Shown one piece after another: positions 1 through 9,206 of a stretch of 64,000 nucleotides of DNA. The translations under genes were made by a program, and so were the position numbers. Numbering within the stretch: the stretch's first letter is position 1; the number at the start of each line of letters is the position of its first letter. Origin of the DNA: Phytoactinopolyspora mesophila (GTDB lineage Bacteria > Actinomycetota > Actinomycetes > Jiangellales > Jiangellaceae); assembly GCF_010122465.1 (NCBI RefSeq), contig NZ_WLZY01000004.1, forward strand, positions 124,001 to 188,000. The letters are read 5' to 3'. The notes under the pieces are model-generated. The model searched no databases, was not told the DNA's origin, and saw only the letters and a program-made list of their open reading frames with translations.

Positions 1-96
1 GACGGCCAGGTCGGCGTCTGTATCAACCACTTGTATTCCCCCTTCTGGCCCGATCAGTACGGGCAGTTCAGTGTTCTGACGGTGACGACGGGGTAG
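1..96 (+). CDS. C-terminal end of an unidentified protein (partial)
   Basis: An open frame enters from the left edge and runs 31 codons to TAG at 94-96; the peptide ends VLTVTTG. The start and most of the protein lie outside the window. The tail is rich in aromatic residues (Tyr-Ser-Pro-Phe-Trp), consistent with a folded enzyme rather than a random frame, but I cannot name the family. It runs in the same direction as the regulator at 323 and is separated from it by about 225 bp of apparently non-coding DNA. Confidence 0.4.
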   Translation, partial: DGQVGVCINHLYSPFWPDQYGQFSVLTVTTG

Positions 97-296
97 ACCG
101 GACTCACCGTCAGGAATCATCGCTGCCTGCCAAGGGCGACTCAGCTGTTGATGGGGCCGCGGCACCTTTTTCGGAGTAGCAGCATCCTCCTCGGAATATA
201 GGACCAACCAGTGACAACGTCCATGGGATATCGCCACCCATGCCGGTGATCGTCACCGATACGTGTGTTGCGGTTTGGTCACGGGGGTCGACCGGC

Positions 297-329
297 AAGA
301 CATAAAGTGATTAGATCACTTTATGTCTT
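297..329. promoter_or_regulatory. Perfect inverted repeat (operator) overlapping the GntR start codon
   Basis: The arms AAGACATAAAGTGAT (297-311) and its exact reverse complement (315-329) are separated by TAG. The ATG of the GntR gene (323-325) lies inside the right arm. FCD-type GntR proteins bind such AT-richer palindromes as dimers, so autoregulation is the natural reading. No Shine-Dalgarno sequence precedes the ATG. Confidence 0.85.
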
Positions 330-1048
330 CCTATGGTCCGGCCACGGGTACCGGCAGCCCTGAGCGCCGTAGCCTGTCCAATGACCTCGCGATGGCCGTG
401 GCCACCATGATTCACGACGAGTCGCTGCAGCCCGGTGACCAGCTGGAGTCAGTCAAAACGCTCGCAGGTCGGTTCCAGGTGGCCGTACCGACTATGCGGG
501 AGGCGTTGCGTCGGCTCGAGGCCATGGGCGGAGTGAACCTCCGCCACGGCTCGGGTGTGTATGTAGGCGAGAACGTGCGACGGATGGTGCTGCCGAATCC
601 ACTGTCGCCCAAGCCGACCGGCGACCAACTCATCGAACTGCTGGAAGCGCGCCGGCAGATCGAACCGCCCATCGCCGCCCTGGCGGCCACGGTCCGCAGC
701 CCGGACGGAATCGACCTCCTGGTGGACACGCTGGACGAGGCACGCCGGTGCATCTCGGGCCATGACGATCGGTTGTGGCTGGTCAACCTGAACTTTCACC
801 GAACCATCGCGACCACGGGCGGTAACACGATCCTGGCCGAGGTCCTCGACTCCATCGTGTTCATCCATGCCGAAGAGCAGCGGGAGATCCTCCGTCTTCA
901 CGGCGATGAAGAACGCGACTTCGACGAACACCGGCGTATCACCGAGCTGATCGTGGACGGCGACGTGAATGCTGCTCGGCAGGCCATGGAGGAGCATCTC
1001 GACAACGTCCTCCGCATCGTGCGGGAGCGGCTCTCTCGCGAATCCTGA
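323..1048 (+). CDS. GntR family transcriptional regulator, FCD (FadR) subfamily
   Basis: This 241-residue protein has an N-terminal winged helix (about residues 20-85, with the typical PTMREALRRLEAMGG recognition-helix region and a GSGVYV wing) and a C-terminal all-helical FCD ligand domain (about 95-235, with LNFHRTIA and EHRRITELI helices carrying the usual His residues). FCD regulators usually repress sugar-acid or organic-acid catabolic genes and are released by the substrate. It sits 97 bp upstream of, and in the same direction as, a sugar-acid-type operon, its likely target. The ATG lies within a perfect palindrome, so it probably controls itself too. The absence of a ribosome binding site suggests leaderless translation or a slightly later start. 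Confidence 0.88.
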   Translation: MSSYGPATGTGSPERRSLSNDLAMAVATMIHDESLQPGDQLESVKTLAGRFQVAVPTMREALRRLEAMGGVNLRHGSGVYVGENVRRMVLPNPLSPKPTGDQLIELLEARRQIEPPIAALAATVRSPDGIDLLVDTLDEARRCISGHDDRLWLVNLNFHRTIATTGGNTILAEVLDSIVFIHAEEQREILRLHGDEERDFDEHRRITELIVDGDVNAARQAMEEHLDNVLRIVRERLSRES

Positions 1049-1075
1049 CCTGACCGGCGAAAGACTTCCAGACCG

Positions 1076-1116
1076 TCGGGCGCCTGAGCCTGCCTCCTTC
1101 GTCTGCGGGCGCCCGA
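1076..1116 (+). terminator. Stem-loop between the regulator and its operon
   Basis: TCGGGCGCC (1076-1084) is complementary to GGCGCCCGA (1108-1116) across a 23-nt loop, with no T-run after it. It could be a weak terminator or attenuator between the GntR gene and the operon, or an operator. The long loop keeps confidence low. Confidence 0.3.
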
Positions 1117-1145
1117 AATCGACCAACACACAACGAGGTGGAGTC

Positions 1146-2459
1146 ATGAAGAACAGTTCCAAGCTCATGATCGCGGGTCTCGCCGCCGGCGCGCTGCTGT
1201 TGAGTGCCTGCGGCGGCGACGACGGCAACGGCGATGGCACTAGTAGTGCCAACGGCAACGGCACCAGTGGCGCCAACGGCGAGGCCCCCTCCGGCGGCGG
1301 GACGCTGAAGTTCTACACCGACAAAGCCGCATGGGAACCGCAGTTCGACCGGGTCAGTGATGCCTCCGAAGAGCAGATCGGATACGACCTCGACTTCACC
1401 GGCTACTCCGAAGCCGACGCCTACTCCGCCTTCATCAAACAGTCCTTCCGCACCGCGGAGAAGCCCAGCCTGTTCACCTGGCACACGGGCGATGCCCTGG
1501 CCGAGCTGGTGGACGAGGGCATGGTGGCGCAGACCAGTGACCTGTGGGCCGAGGCGATGGCGAGTGGCGACATCCCCGAAGACCTCGAGCAGTACTACAC
1601 GTACAACGGCGAGCAGTACTGCGTGCCGCTGCACGTCGTCTACTGGGTGATCTACTACAACAAACACGTCTTCGCCGAGCATGGACTGGACGTGCCGGAG
1701 ACGTGGGACGATCTGATGGAGATCGCGGACACACTCGCGGGCGAAGGGATCCCCGCCTTCTACCAGACCAACATCCTGTTCTCGTTCGTCTGGTTCCAGA
1801 CTCTGCTTGCCGGCAGCGATCCCGACCTGTACGAGGCCCTGTCCACCGGTGACGCCAGCTACACCGATCCGGGCGTCGTGGCCGTCATGGAGCAGTGGCG
1901 CGACATGATCGACGCCGGCCACTTCACCGCTCCGGACAGCGCGGATGACCCCCAGATTCTGCTGAACAACGGCGACGTCGCGATGCTCAACTTCGGCACG
2001 TTCTTCACCGGAGCGCTGAACGAGCTGGGCATGGAGTCCGGTGAGGACTATGACTTCTTCGTCGTTCCCAACATGGACCCGTCGTTGCCGCAGACCTCGC
2101 TGATCGTGGAGTCCGGCCCGCTCTGCGCGGCCGAAGAGGCCGACGACCGCGCTGACGCCATGGAGTACATGAGCTGGTGGGTCGGCGCGGAGGCGCAGAC
2201 CGAATGGGCTAACGCGCGCGGCGATGTCTCGTACAACCCGAACGCCGAAGTACGCGACGAGCGTCTGGCCGATCTCGGAGAACAGGCCGGCACCGACGAC
2301 GTCCGGCTGATCGAGCGCTACTTCGAGGCGACCCCGCAGCCGATCCTGACCGCCGCGCTGGACGGGTTCGGCGCGTTCGTGACCAACCCGGGTGACCCGA
2401 TGCCGATCCTGGAGGCGATTGAGGCCGAAGCGGACGCGTACTGGGCCAGCCAGCAGTGA
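1146..2459 (+). CDS. ABC sugar transporter substrate-binding lipoprotein (family 1)
   Basis: The ATG at 1146 follows a good ribosome binding site (CGAGGTGG) and opens a 437-residue protein with a lipoprotein signal peptide (lipobox LLSAC, Cys22), a low-complexity Gly/Asn/Ser linker and a family 1 solute-binding fold. The protein should sit on the outer face of the membrane and hand substrate to the permeases encoded just downstream. The stop overlaps the GTG of the next gene (GTGA), so translation is coupled. The substrate cannot be read from sequence; the neighbouring dehydratase and glycosidase suggest an acidic sugar or a glycoside containing one. Confidence 0.9.
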   Translation: MKNSSKLMIAGLAAGALLLSACGGDDGNGDGTSSANGNGTSGANGEAPSGGGTLKFYTDKAAWEPQFDRVSDASEEQIGYDLDFTGYSEADAYSAFIKQSFRTAEKPSLFTWHTGDALAELVDEGMVAQTSDLWAEAMASGDIPEDLEQYYTYNGEQYCVPLHVVYWVIYYNKHVFAEHGLDVPETWDDLMEIADTLAGEGIPAFYQTNILFSFVWFQTLLAGSDPDLYEALSTGDASYTDPGVVAVMEQWRDMIDAGHFTAPDSADDPQILLNNGDVAMLNFGTFFTGALNELGMESGEDYDFFVVPNMDPSLPQTSLIVESGPLCAAEEADDRADAMEYMSWWVGAEAQTEWANARGDVSYNPNAEVRDERLADLGEQAGTDDVRLIERYFEATPQPILTAALDGFGAFVTNPGDPMPILEAIEAEADAYWASQQ

Positions 2460-3391
2460 CCTCGCAGTCCGTACAGCTCGAGCCTGAGACGGGGGTCGCG
2501 CGCCGCAGTGGTGGGGGTGGCGCGCGACCCGCATACCGGTGGCCGGCGAAGGGTTTCGTCGCCCCGGGCGTGTTCATCGTGGCCGGGCTGCTCTACCTGC
2601 CGTTCCTGTGGACGACATATCTGAGCTTCACCCGCTACCGCGGCCTTGGGGCGCCGGAATGGGTCGGCCTGGACAACTACCAGGCGTTGTTCTCCGACCC
2701 GGCGTTGCTGACGTCGCTGCGGAATACCGCGCTGTGGGTGGCGGGGACCATCATCGTGCCGGTGGGCATCGGCCTGCTGATCGCCGTGCTCACTTACAAC
2801 ATGCGCTTCGGCGGATGGTTCCGGCTGCCGTTCCTCATCCCCTACGCCATCTCTGGCGTGGCGGTCGGGGTGATCTGGGGGTTCATCCTGCAGAGCGGTG
2901 GCGCGCTGACCCAGGCAATGGATTTCGTGGGACTGCCGGGAGCCGAGTCACGCTGGTTGCTGGACGCACCGCTGAACACCTTCGTGATGATAGGCGCGGC
3001 AGCGTGGCAGGCATCGGGGGTGAACGCGTTGCTGTTCGTCATCGGCCTGCAATCCATCCCGAAGGAGCCGCTCGAGGCGGCCCGGGTGGACGGCGCGTCA
3101 GGCTGGCGGATGTTCAGCAGCATCCTGTGGCCGATGCTGCGGCCCCTGACAACCGTCGTCGTCGGCCTGTCAATCGTGGCGAGCCTGAAGACCTTCGACG
3201 TGGTCTACATCATGACGCAGGGTGGTCCGGGACGCTCGTCGGAGACGCTCGCCATCACGATGTATCGCGAGACGTTCGTGCAGAGCGAGTACGGCATGGG
3301 CGGCGCGGTCTCGGTGTTCCTCACCGTGGTGACTCTCACCGCCTCCATCGCCTATCTGCGCCGGCAGCTGTCCGAGCGCAAGGCGCTGTAG
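2456..3391 (+). CDS. ABC sugar transporter permease, MalF type
   Basis: This 311-residue inner-membrane protein has a hydrophilic N-terminus, then about six membrane segments. The conserved cytoplasmic EAA loop (EAARVDGASGWRMF, about residues 205-220) is the site that docks the ATPase. The GTG start at 2456 overlaps the stop of the binding-protein gene by four bases. It would form a heterodimer with the permease at 3401. No ATPase gene is present in this operon, as is common for actinobacterial sugar importers that share an MsiK-like ATPase encoded elsewhere. Confidence 0.92.
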   Translation: MTSQSVQLEPETGVARRSGGGGARPAYRWPAKGFVAPGVFIVAGLLYLPFLWTTYLSFTRYRGLGAPEWVGLDNYQALFSDPALLTSLRNTALWVAGTIIVPVGIGLLIAVLTYNMRFGGWFRLPFLIPYAISGVAVGVIWGFILQSGGALTQAMDFVGLPGAESRWLLDAPLNTFVMIGAAAWQASGVNALLFVIGLQSIPKEPLEAARVDGASGWRMFSSILWPMLRPLTTVVVGLSIVASLKTFDVVYIMTQGGPGRSSETLAITMYRETFVQSEYGMGGAVSVFLTVVTLTASIAYLRRQLSERKAL

Positions 3392-3400
3392 GGGGCGACG

Positions 3401-4216
3401 ATGACCAAAGTGATCAAGCCGGTCTTCCTCGGACTGCTGGGCCTGCTGTGGCTGCTACCCGTGTACCTGCTCGTCGTAAACGCATCGAAGCTGCCCGGCG
3501 ACTATTCGTCGTCCACCGTGTGGCAGCCGTCGTTCGGAACCGCGCTGCTAGACAACTTCCGCGATGTGTGGGACCGGGCCAATCTGGGCTCTTCGATCAT
3601 GAGTACGCTCATCTACAGCGTGAGCGGCCCGCTGATCGGTGTCCTGATCGGCGCCGGCGTCGGCTTCGCCATCGTGGCGTTGCGGATCCGGCACGGATTC
3701 TGGTGGTTCATCTTCATCTTCGGCGGGACGGTCTTCCCCCTGCAGATGATCCTGATGCCGCTGTTCGTTGGCTACGCCGACACCGGTCTGTACGACACCC
3801 GCATCGGTCTGATTCTCGTCTACACGGTGATCAGCGTGCCGTTCTCCGCGTTCGTCATGCGCAACTTCTTCACCGGAATCGCCCACCACGTGTTCGAGGC
3901 CGCGGTGGTGGACGGTGCTTCCACGTGGCGGATCTTCTGGCGGATCTACCTGCCGATGTCCCAGAGCGCGATGGTGGCGGTCTTCATCTTGCAGGCGACG
4001 TTCATCTGGAACGACCTGCTGCTCGGCCTGACGCTCAGCCAATCCGACAGCGTCCGCCCGATCATGCCGGCCCTGACCAGCCTGCAGAGCACGTACGGCG
4101 GCTCGGCGATGCCAGTGGTGCTGGCAGGCGGACTGCTCGTATCAATCCCGACGGTGGTGCTGTTCCTCGCCACTCAGCGGATCTTCTCGCGGGGACTCGC
4201 GCTGGGCCAGTTCTAG
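3401..4216 (+). CDS. ABC sugar transporter permease, MalG type
   Basis: This 271-residue membrane protein begins 9 bp after the first permease. It has an N-terminal membrane helix, a periplasmic loop region, four to five further helices and an EAA motif (EAAVVDGASTWRIFW) for contact with the ATPase. It completes the binding protein-permease-permease set of a CUT1-type sugar importer. The following 42-bp gap carries a strong ribosome binding site (AAGGAGA) for the SDR gene, so the operon continues. Confidence 0.92.
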   Translation: MTKVIKPVFLGLLGLLWLLPVYLLVVNASKLPGDYSSSTVWQPSFGTALLDNFRDVWDRANLGSSIMSTLIYSVSGPLIGVLIGAGVGFAIVALRIRHGFWWFIFIFGGTVFPLQMILMPLFVGYADTGLYDTRIGLILVYTVISVPFSAFVMRNFFTGIAHHVFEAAVVDGASTWRIFWRIYLPMSQSAMVAVFILQATFIWNDLLLGLTLSQSDSVRPIMPALTSLQSTYGGSAMPVVLAGGLLVSIPTVVLFLATQRIFSRGLALGQF

Positions 4217-4258
4217 CGCCACCAGATCACCGATCCGACAAGGAGACGAGAGATTTCG

Positions 4259-5062
4259 ATGACACCGACGATCGAGCCGCGGCCCCGTGTCGTCGCCGTG
4301 ACCGGCGGCGCGGCAGGCATCGGCGAAGCGGTGACGCGGCACATGGCCGGAGCTGGGGCGACCGTCGTCGCTCTGGACCGGGACCGGGCCGCGCTTGCTC
4401 GGCTGACCTCCGCCGCCGAATCCGATGGCCTGTCGGTCGAGGCGGAGCAGGTCGATGTGAGCGACGAGGCCCAGATCGCTGCCGCCGCGCGGCGGGTGTC
4501 CGAACGCCACGGCGGAGTGGACGTGCTGGTCTGCGCGGCCGGGGTGCAGCGGTACGGCACGGTCGATGAGATGAGCATGGACGGCTACGACGAGGTGATG
4601 GCGGTCAACGTGCGCGGAGTGTTCGCGTCGTGCCACCACTTCGTCCCGCTGATCCGGGCTCGCGGCGGCGGGTCCGTCGTCGTCGTCGCATCGGTCCAGG
4701 CGTACGCGGCCCAAAGCGGAGTCGCGGCCTACGCGGCGAGCAAGGGAGCCCTCGTCGCGATGGTCAAGGCAATGGCCGTGGACCACGCGGCCGAGGGGAT
4801 CCGGGTCAACGCCGTGTGCCCCGGCTCCGTGGACACGCCGATGCTGCGGTGGGCAGCCGACCGGTTCTCCGGCGACCGCAGCGCGGATGACCTGGTGGCG
4901 GAGTGGGGCCGGTCGCATCCACTCGGCAGGGTCGCGACGCCGTTGGAAGTGGCGCAGGCGATCGCCTTTCTCGCCGGCCCCGAAGCAGGCTTCGTCACCG
5001 GTGCCGACCTGCGGGTCGACGGGGGTTTGACCGCGGGGCTGAGCGTTGCGCTTCCCGAGTAA
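4259..5062 (+). CDS. Short-chain dehydrogenase/reductase (SDR)
   Basis: A classical SDR of 267 residues. It has the Rossmann signature TGGAAGIG at residues 15-22, an NAG-equivalent segment (CAAGVQ), the catalytic Tyr158-x3-Lys162 (YAASK) with an upstream Ser, and the VNAVCPGSVDTPM segment typical of the family. It probably oxidises or reduces a sugar or sugar acid with NAD(P). It lies between the importer genes and a glucarate-dehydratase-like gene, so a step in the same catabolic route is likely. SDR substrate specificity cannot be deduced from sequence alone. Confidence 0.9.
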   Translation: MTPTIEPRPRVVAVTGGAAGIGEAVTRHMAGAGATVVALDRDRAALARLTSAAESDGLSVEAEQVDVSDEAQIAAAARRVSERHGGVDVLVCAAGVQRYGTVDEMSMDGYDEVMAVNVRGVFASCHHFVPLIRARGGGSVVVVASVQAYAAQSGVAAYAASKGALVAMVKAMAVDHAAEGIRVNAVCPGSVDTPMLRWAADRFSGDRSADDLVAEWGRSHPLGRVATPLEVAQAIAFLAGPEAGFVTGADLRVDGGLTAGLSVALPE

Positions 5063-5083
5063 CAACTGAGGAGAACAGAGACG

Positions 5084-6334
5084 ATGCGGATCACTGACGT
5101 CCGTGCCACTACCGTCACGATGCCCCTGCGGGCTCCGTTGCGACACAGCAACGGGGCTCACTGGGGACGGTTCGTCCGGACCCTGGTCGAGGTCGAGACC
5201 GACAACGGCCTGATCGGCCTGGGCGAGATGGGCGGTGGCGGACAGAGCGCGGAGGCCGCGATCACGGGCCTGCGGGACTACCTGGTGGGGCACGATCCCG
5301 CCCGGACCGAGGCGCTGCGATTCATGCTGGCCAATCCGACGGCCAGCCTCTACAACAACCGCACCCAGCTACTCGCCGCGATCGAATTCGCCTGCCTTGA
5401 CCTGCAGGGACAGCATCTCGGTGTGCCGGTGCACGACCTTCTCGGCGGCAGGGTCCGAGACCAAGTCGAGTTCGCCAGCTACCTGTTCTTCCGGTATCCC
5501 GGAGCGGACGGTGGGGGTGAGGTCCGCACCGCCGAGCAGCTGGTCGAGCATGCCGGTCGGTTACGGGAGAAGTACGGTTTCACCACCCACAAGCTCAAGG
5601 GCGGCGTCTTCTCGCCGGAATACGAACTTCAGTGTTACCGGGCGCTGGCCGAGGCATTCCCGCAGGATCGGTTCCGCTACGACCCCAACGGTGCGCTCAG
5701 TGTCGAGGAGGGCATCCGGTTCGCGCGGGCGATCGAGGACCTGCCCAACGATTTCCTGGAAGACCCGACCTTTGGCCTCAACGGGTTGCGCCGGGTGCGT
5801 GAGAACACCTCGCTGCCGATCGCGACCAACACCGTGGTCGTGAACTTCGAACAGCTGGCCACCAATGTCCGCGACCCGGCCGTGGACGTCATCCTTCTCG
5901 ACACGACCTTCTGGGGCGGCATCCGGCCATGTGTGAAGGCTGCCGGTGTCTGCGAGACGTTCCAGCTGGGCGTCGCGGTGCACTCATCGGGAGAACTCGG
6001 CGTGCAGCTGGCCACGATGCTGCACATGGGCGCCGTCGTGCCCAACCTGACGTTCGCCGCGGACGCGCACTATCACCACCTTCAGGACGACGTGATCCAG
6101 GGCGGCAAGCTCGCCTACCAAGGCGGTGCCATCGAGGTGCCGTCCGGGCCGGGACTGGGTGTCTCGCTCGACCGGGACAAGGTCGCCGAGTACGCCGAGC
6201 TCTACCGCGAACTAGGCAACTACCCGTACGACCGCGATCCAGGCCGTCCAAACTGGTACCCGCTGCTGCCCAACTTCGACTACGCCGACCCCTCCACGCC
6301 GGGCACCACCTGGAACGAGGCACGTATCTCATGA
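5084..6334 (+). CDS. Enolase-superfamily dehydratase, glucarate dehydratase-like
   Basis: This 416-residue protein has the N-terminal capping domain and C-terminal barrel of the mandelate racemase/enolase superfamily. Visible active-site elements are the KLK pair (Lys170, Lys172), metal ligands Asp200 (DPNG) and Glu226 (LEDP), an Asn-rich [11 protein letters not shown] segment and the catalytic His300 ([10 protein letters not shown]). The KxK, DPNG, TNT and H arrangement is that of glucarate dehydratase, which removes water from an aldaric acid; a related acid-sugar dehydratase is possible. Its final codons overlap the start of the glycosidase gene (ATGA), showing translational coupling. Confidence 0.87.
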   Translation: MRITDVRATTVTMPLRAPLRHSNGAHWGRFVRTLVEVETDNGLIGLGEMGGGGQSAEAAITGLRDYLVGHDPARTEALRFMLANPTASLYNNRTQLLAAIEFACLDLQGQHLGVPVHDLLGGRVRDQVEFASYLFFRYPGADGGGEVRTAEQLVEHAGRLREKYGFTTHKLKGGVFSPEYELQCYRALAEAFPQDRFRYDPNGALSVEEGIRFARAIEDLPNDFLEDPTFGLNGLRRVRENTSLPIATNTVVVNFEQLATNVRDPAVDVILLDTTFWGGIRPCVKAAGVCETFQLGVAVHSSGELGVQLATMLHMGAVVPNLTFAADAHYHHLQDDVIQGGKLAYQGGAIEVPSGPGLGVSLDRDKVAEYAELYRELGNYPYDRDPGRPNWYPLLPNFDYADPSTPGTTWNEARIS

Positions 6335-8451
6335 CATCGCCAGACATCCCCACCGTGCACGATCTCACCAGCGACGTGATGACACACCGGTTCGACGACA
6401 TGTTCAACCCGCCGGGGCTGACCAACTTCCTCGGCGCCGTCCAGGTGGACCACGACGTCGTCGCGGTGCGCAGTGTGAACTTCCCGCCCTTCTCACATGG
6501 CGACACGGTGACCGGAGCGCTCTACCTCGACGGCAGGTTGCTGCGTTCCTTCGGCTGTGCGGTTGAAGTGGTGTGGCGCCCGGACCGGGTGGAACGGCAT
6601 TGCGTCGTCGACGGCCTGCTGATCGAGACCGTCACGGTATGCCCGCCCGGTGAGCTGGGCGTCGTTGTCGATATCCGGGTGACCAATCAGGGCGATGTGG
6701 CGCGGACGGTGTCACTGGGTTTGTCGACGGCGTCCACGGTCACCGCCTCCGGCAAGCCATGGCTCGCGTCGTCGCCTCCGGGCGAGCCGAACACACTGGA
6801 GGCGGTGCCCGGCCTGGCAGCTGTGCTTGGCCGCGGTACGTCGGCCGCCGTGAGTGTGCAGGGATGGGCCGCGCAGCGTGACTCCGGCGACGATCCCGAC
6901 CCGGCCCCCGGCAACGGGCCACGGATGCTGCCCACGCGGCTCACGCTGCAGCCCGACGAGACTGGCCGCGTTGGATACGTGCATGTCGTCGGCGGTTCGG
7001 AGGACGAGGCACTCGCCGCGTTCGGTCGATTGGCCGACGACGTTCCCGCCGCGGTCGAGGCGGCTGAGACTGAGTGGAATCGGCAGCTCGAAGCCGTTTT
7101 CACCCCGGGCTCGGGTGAGTTCTCCGGAAGCATGCCGATCCTGCGCACGAGCTCGGATGCGCTGCGCAAGCTCTATTGGTGGGGGGTCGTCGGCACCATG
7201 TGGTTCCGCCGCGACAGCGCGGCCAGCGTGATGGGACGGACCTACGACACGCTCACCCCCCGTTACTGGCAGACCACCACCTTCATCTGGGACTACAGCC
7301 TCAGCTCGATGGTGCACGCGTTGCTGGATCCGGAGCCGATGCGCAGACACATCGAGCACTGGGTGACAACGGACATCCACACACACTTCGGCACCGAATG
7401 GCAGGCGGGCGCACCGGTCGGGAACTGGTACTCGGTCAACGACTACGCGATGACCAGGCTGGTCCGCGATTATGTGCGATTCAGTGGAGATCGGGACTTC
7501 CTCGGCCGGTCGCTGGCCGCGGCGGACGGGCCCACGCGGCCGGTCGCGGCGCATGTCGGTGACTGGGCCGAGGCGTGGAAGGGACTACGCGCGGGCAGTG
7601 CGCTGGCCGACTACGGAGAGATCGACAACCTGCTGGAATGCGTGAGCACGTACGTCCACGAGGTCGCCAGCCTGAACGCGGCCAACGTCTGGTGTATGCG
7701 CGCAGCGGCCGAGGTCGCCGAGCTGACCGGCGACGACGCCGGGGCCAAGCGGTTGCGCGCCGAGGCGGACGAACTGGTCGAACACGTGATGGAGCTCTAC
7801 GTCGACGGAGCGGGATTCTTCCAAGCCCGCCATCCCGACGGCCGGCTGGTGCCGGTCCGGCATTGTTACGACTTCACGACGGTGGGTACGACGATCGCCG
7901 CGGACCTGCCCGATGAGCGGCGGGCCGAGATGGTGGACTTCTTCCGGCGGGAACTCCAGACGCCGTCGTGGATGCGGGCTTTGTCACCGTACGACGACGA
8001 CGCCACCTTCAGTGTCCGCCCCGACCACCAGTGGAATGGCGCATATCCCGCGTGGCCGGCCGACGCCGCCCGAGCGCTCGTGGCGTTGGGCGCCGGCGAC
8101 GTCGCCCTGGATTGGCTGCCCGGCCTGGCTCGTACGGCCAACCAGGGCCCGCCCGGACAGGCGCATTTCGTGGAGGAAGCCGAGCCGCCGGTGAACGGTG
8201 GTGCGGTGAAGTCGCCGCCGCAGTATCCGTACCTCATCGACTGGGCTTGTTCGTCGGCCGGCTCGTGGGCGGCGCTGGTGATCGAGTCGATATTCGGCGT
8301 GTCGGTGTCGCTGGACGGGACGGTGAATGCTGATCCGCTGGTGGCCCGGCTGGATCCGGCTGCCGAGTTGAACGGTCTGGTGGTGGGTGGCGTGAGCTAC
8401 GACGTCTTTGCCGACGGCACGGTCAGGCCATCTGCGACCGCGGAAAGCTGA
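6331..8451 (+). CDS. Six-hairpin (alpha/alpha toroid) glycoside hydrolase
   Basis: The ATG at 6331 overlaps the stop of the dehydratase gene and opens a 706-residue protein. The first ~270 residues look like a beta-rich N-terminal domain. From about 270 to 650 there are repeated helical pairs with Trp/Asp/Glu-rich turns ([55 protein letters not shown]) as in GH63/GH78/MGH1-like (alpha/alpha)6 enzymes. There is no signal peptide, so it acts in the cytoplasm on imported glycoside. The exact GH family and bond are not readable. It closes the operon; soxR follows convergently after 7 bp. Confidence 0.75.
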   Translation: MTSPDIPTVHDLTSDVMTHRFDDMFNPPGLTNFLGAVQVDHDVVAVRSVNFPPFSHGDTVTGALYLDGRLLRSFGCAVEVVWRPDRVERHCVVDGLLIETVTVCPPGELGVVVDIRVTNQGDVARTVSLGLSTASTVTASGKPWLASSPPGEPNTLEAVPGLAAVLGRGTSAAVSVQGWAAQRDSGDDPDPAPGNGPRMLPTRLTLQPDETGRVGYVHVVGGSEDEALAAFGRLADDVPAAVEAAETEWNRQLEAVFTPGSGEFSGSMPILRTSSDALRKLYWWGVVGTMWFRRDSAASVMGRTYDTLTPRYWQTTTFIWDYSLSSMVHALLDPEPMRRHIEHWVTTDIHTHFGTEWQAGAPVGNWYSVNDYAMTRLVRDYVRFSGDRDFLGRSLAAADGPTRPVAAHVGDWAEAWKGLRAGSALADYGEIDNLLECVSTYVHEVASLNAANVWCMRAAAEVAELTGDDAGAKRLRAEADELVEHVMELYVDGAGFFQARHPDGRLVPVRHCYDFTTVGTTIAADLPDERRAEMVDFFRRELQTPSWMRALSPYDDDATFSVRPDHQWNGAYPAWPADAARALVALGAGDVALDWLPGLARTANQGPPGQAHFVEEAEPPVNGGAVKSPPQYPYLIDWACSSAGSWAALVIESIFGVSVSLDGTVNADPLVARLDPAAELNGLVVGGVSYDVFADGTVRPSATAES

Positions 8452-8458
8452 TCGGGAT

Positions 8459-8923
8459 TCAGGCGGACTCGGCTTCGATGAGCCGCCGTGGACCCTCGCC
8501 GTGAGTGCCGAGCTCGTCGTGCGTGTTCGCCAGTGAGCATCGGTTCAGTGACAGGCAGCCGCAGCCGATGCAGTCGGTGAACTCGTTGCGGATCTGCTGC
8601 AGCTTGCGAATGCGTTCGTCGAGCTCGGAGCGCCACGCCCGGGAGAGCTTCTCCCAGTCCTTCTTGGTGGGATTGCGCCCGTTGGGGAGGTTGTCGAGCG
8701 CGGTTTTGATCTCGGCGAGGGGGATGCCGACGCGCTGGGCTATCCGGATCAGCGCGACCCGGCGCAATGTGGAGCGGGCGTAGCGGCGTTGGTTGCCAGT
8801 GGTGCGGCGGGACGTGATGAGTCCCTTGCGTTCGTAGAAATGCAATGCTGAGACGGCGGCGCCGCTGCGAGCGGACAGCTCGCCGACCGTCAGCTCCTTG
8901 CGATCCCATGCCGGTGGTTCCAT
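8459..8923 (-). CDS. soxR: Redox-sensitive MerR family activator SoxR
   Basis: This 154-residue protein matches SoxR throughout: N-terminal MerR helix-turn-helix (ALHFYERKGLITSRR), dimerisation helix and the [2Fe-2S] ligand motif with Cys118, Cys121, Cys123 and Cys129 (CIGCGCLSLNRC). Oxidation of the cluster by redox-cycling compounds turns it into a transcription activator. ATG 8923 gives the same length as the E. coli protein; an in-frame GTG at 8935 is an alternative. A SoxR box lies about 38 bp upstream of the ATG, so the gene is probably autoregulated. In actinomycetes SoxR usually responds to endogenous redox-active metabolites; its other targets are not evident here. Confidence 0.95.
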   Translation of the reverse strand: MEPPAWDRKELTVGELSARSGAAVSALHFYERKGLITSRRTTGNQRRYARSTLRRVALIRIAQRVGIPLAEIKTALDNLPNGRNPTKKDWEKLSRAWRSELDERIRKLQQIRNEFTDCIGCGCLSLNRCSLANTHDELGTHGEGPRRLIEAESA

Positions 8924-8960
8924 GACCTCGTCCACGGTGTGGATGCTCCAGACTCATCGA

Positions 8961-8978
8961 CCTCAACCAGAGTTGAGG
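8961..8978. promoter_or_regulatory. SoxR box
   Basis: The 18-bp palindrome CCTCAACCAGAGTTGAGG has the same outer half-sites (CCTCAA/TTGAGG) and length as the enterobacterial soxS operator. It lies 38 bp upstream of the soxR ATG, where SoxR would control its own promoter. The only gene on the other side starts 230 bp away. Confidence 0.85.
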
Positions 8979-9020
8979 TATTAGGATACTCGGTCCAGCC
9001 CTGTCGTATACCACTACCCG

Positions 9021-9111
9021 CGGTGATCGTCAGTGGGTTGTGGTTGCTGGCGCGCCCGTTATGTCCCGATCTGTACTCACGGGAGCGACCACAACCCACT
9101 GACGATCACCG
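9021..9111. repeat. Palindromic intergenic element, copy 1 (CGGTGATCGT ends)
   Basis: The 28-bp arms (9021-9048 and 9084-9111) are complementary with one mismatch and enclose a 35-bp loop. The outer ten bases, CGGTGATCGT, recur at the ends of the elements at 24851-24941 and 44360-44448, while the inner arm sequence differs. It lies between soxR and a TlpA-like gene. Confidence 0.85.
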
Positions 9112-9206
9112 GCGGGCGGGGGTATTAAGGATCTCGTAAGCATGCGCCAAGCGGCACAGTGGCATGCTGGGGCACTGAGACCAGCGAAATGATGTGAGGA
9201 TGGTTC

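Noticed and set aside
449-1276. Long open frames antisense to the GntR gene, and similar long frames over the operon at 2539-4569 and 939-2534
   Set aside because: They are composed of Arg/Pro/Gly/Ala-rich shadow sequence opposite or out of phase with clearly conserved genes; GC-rich codon bias keeps such frames open.
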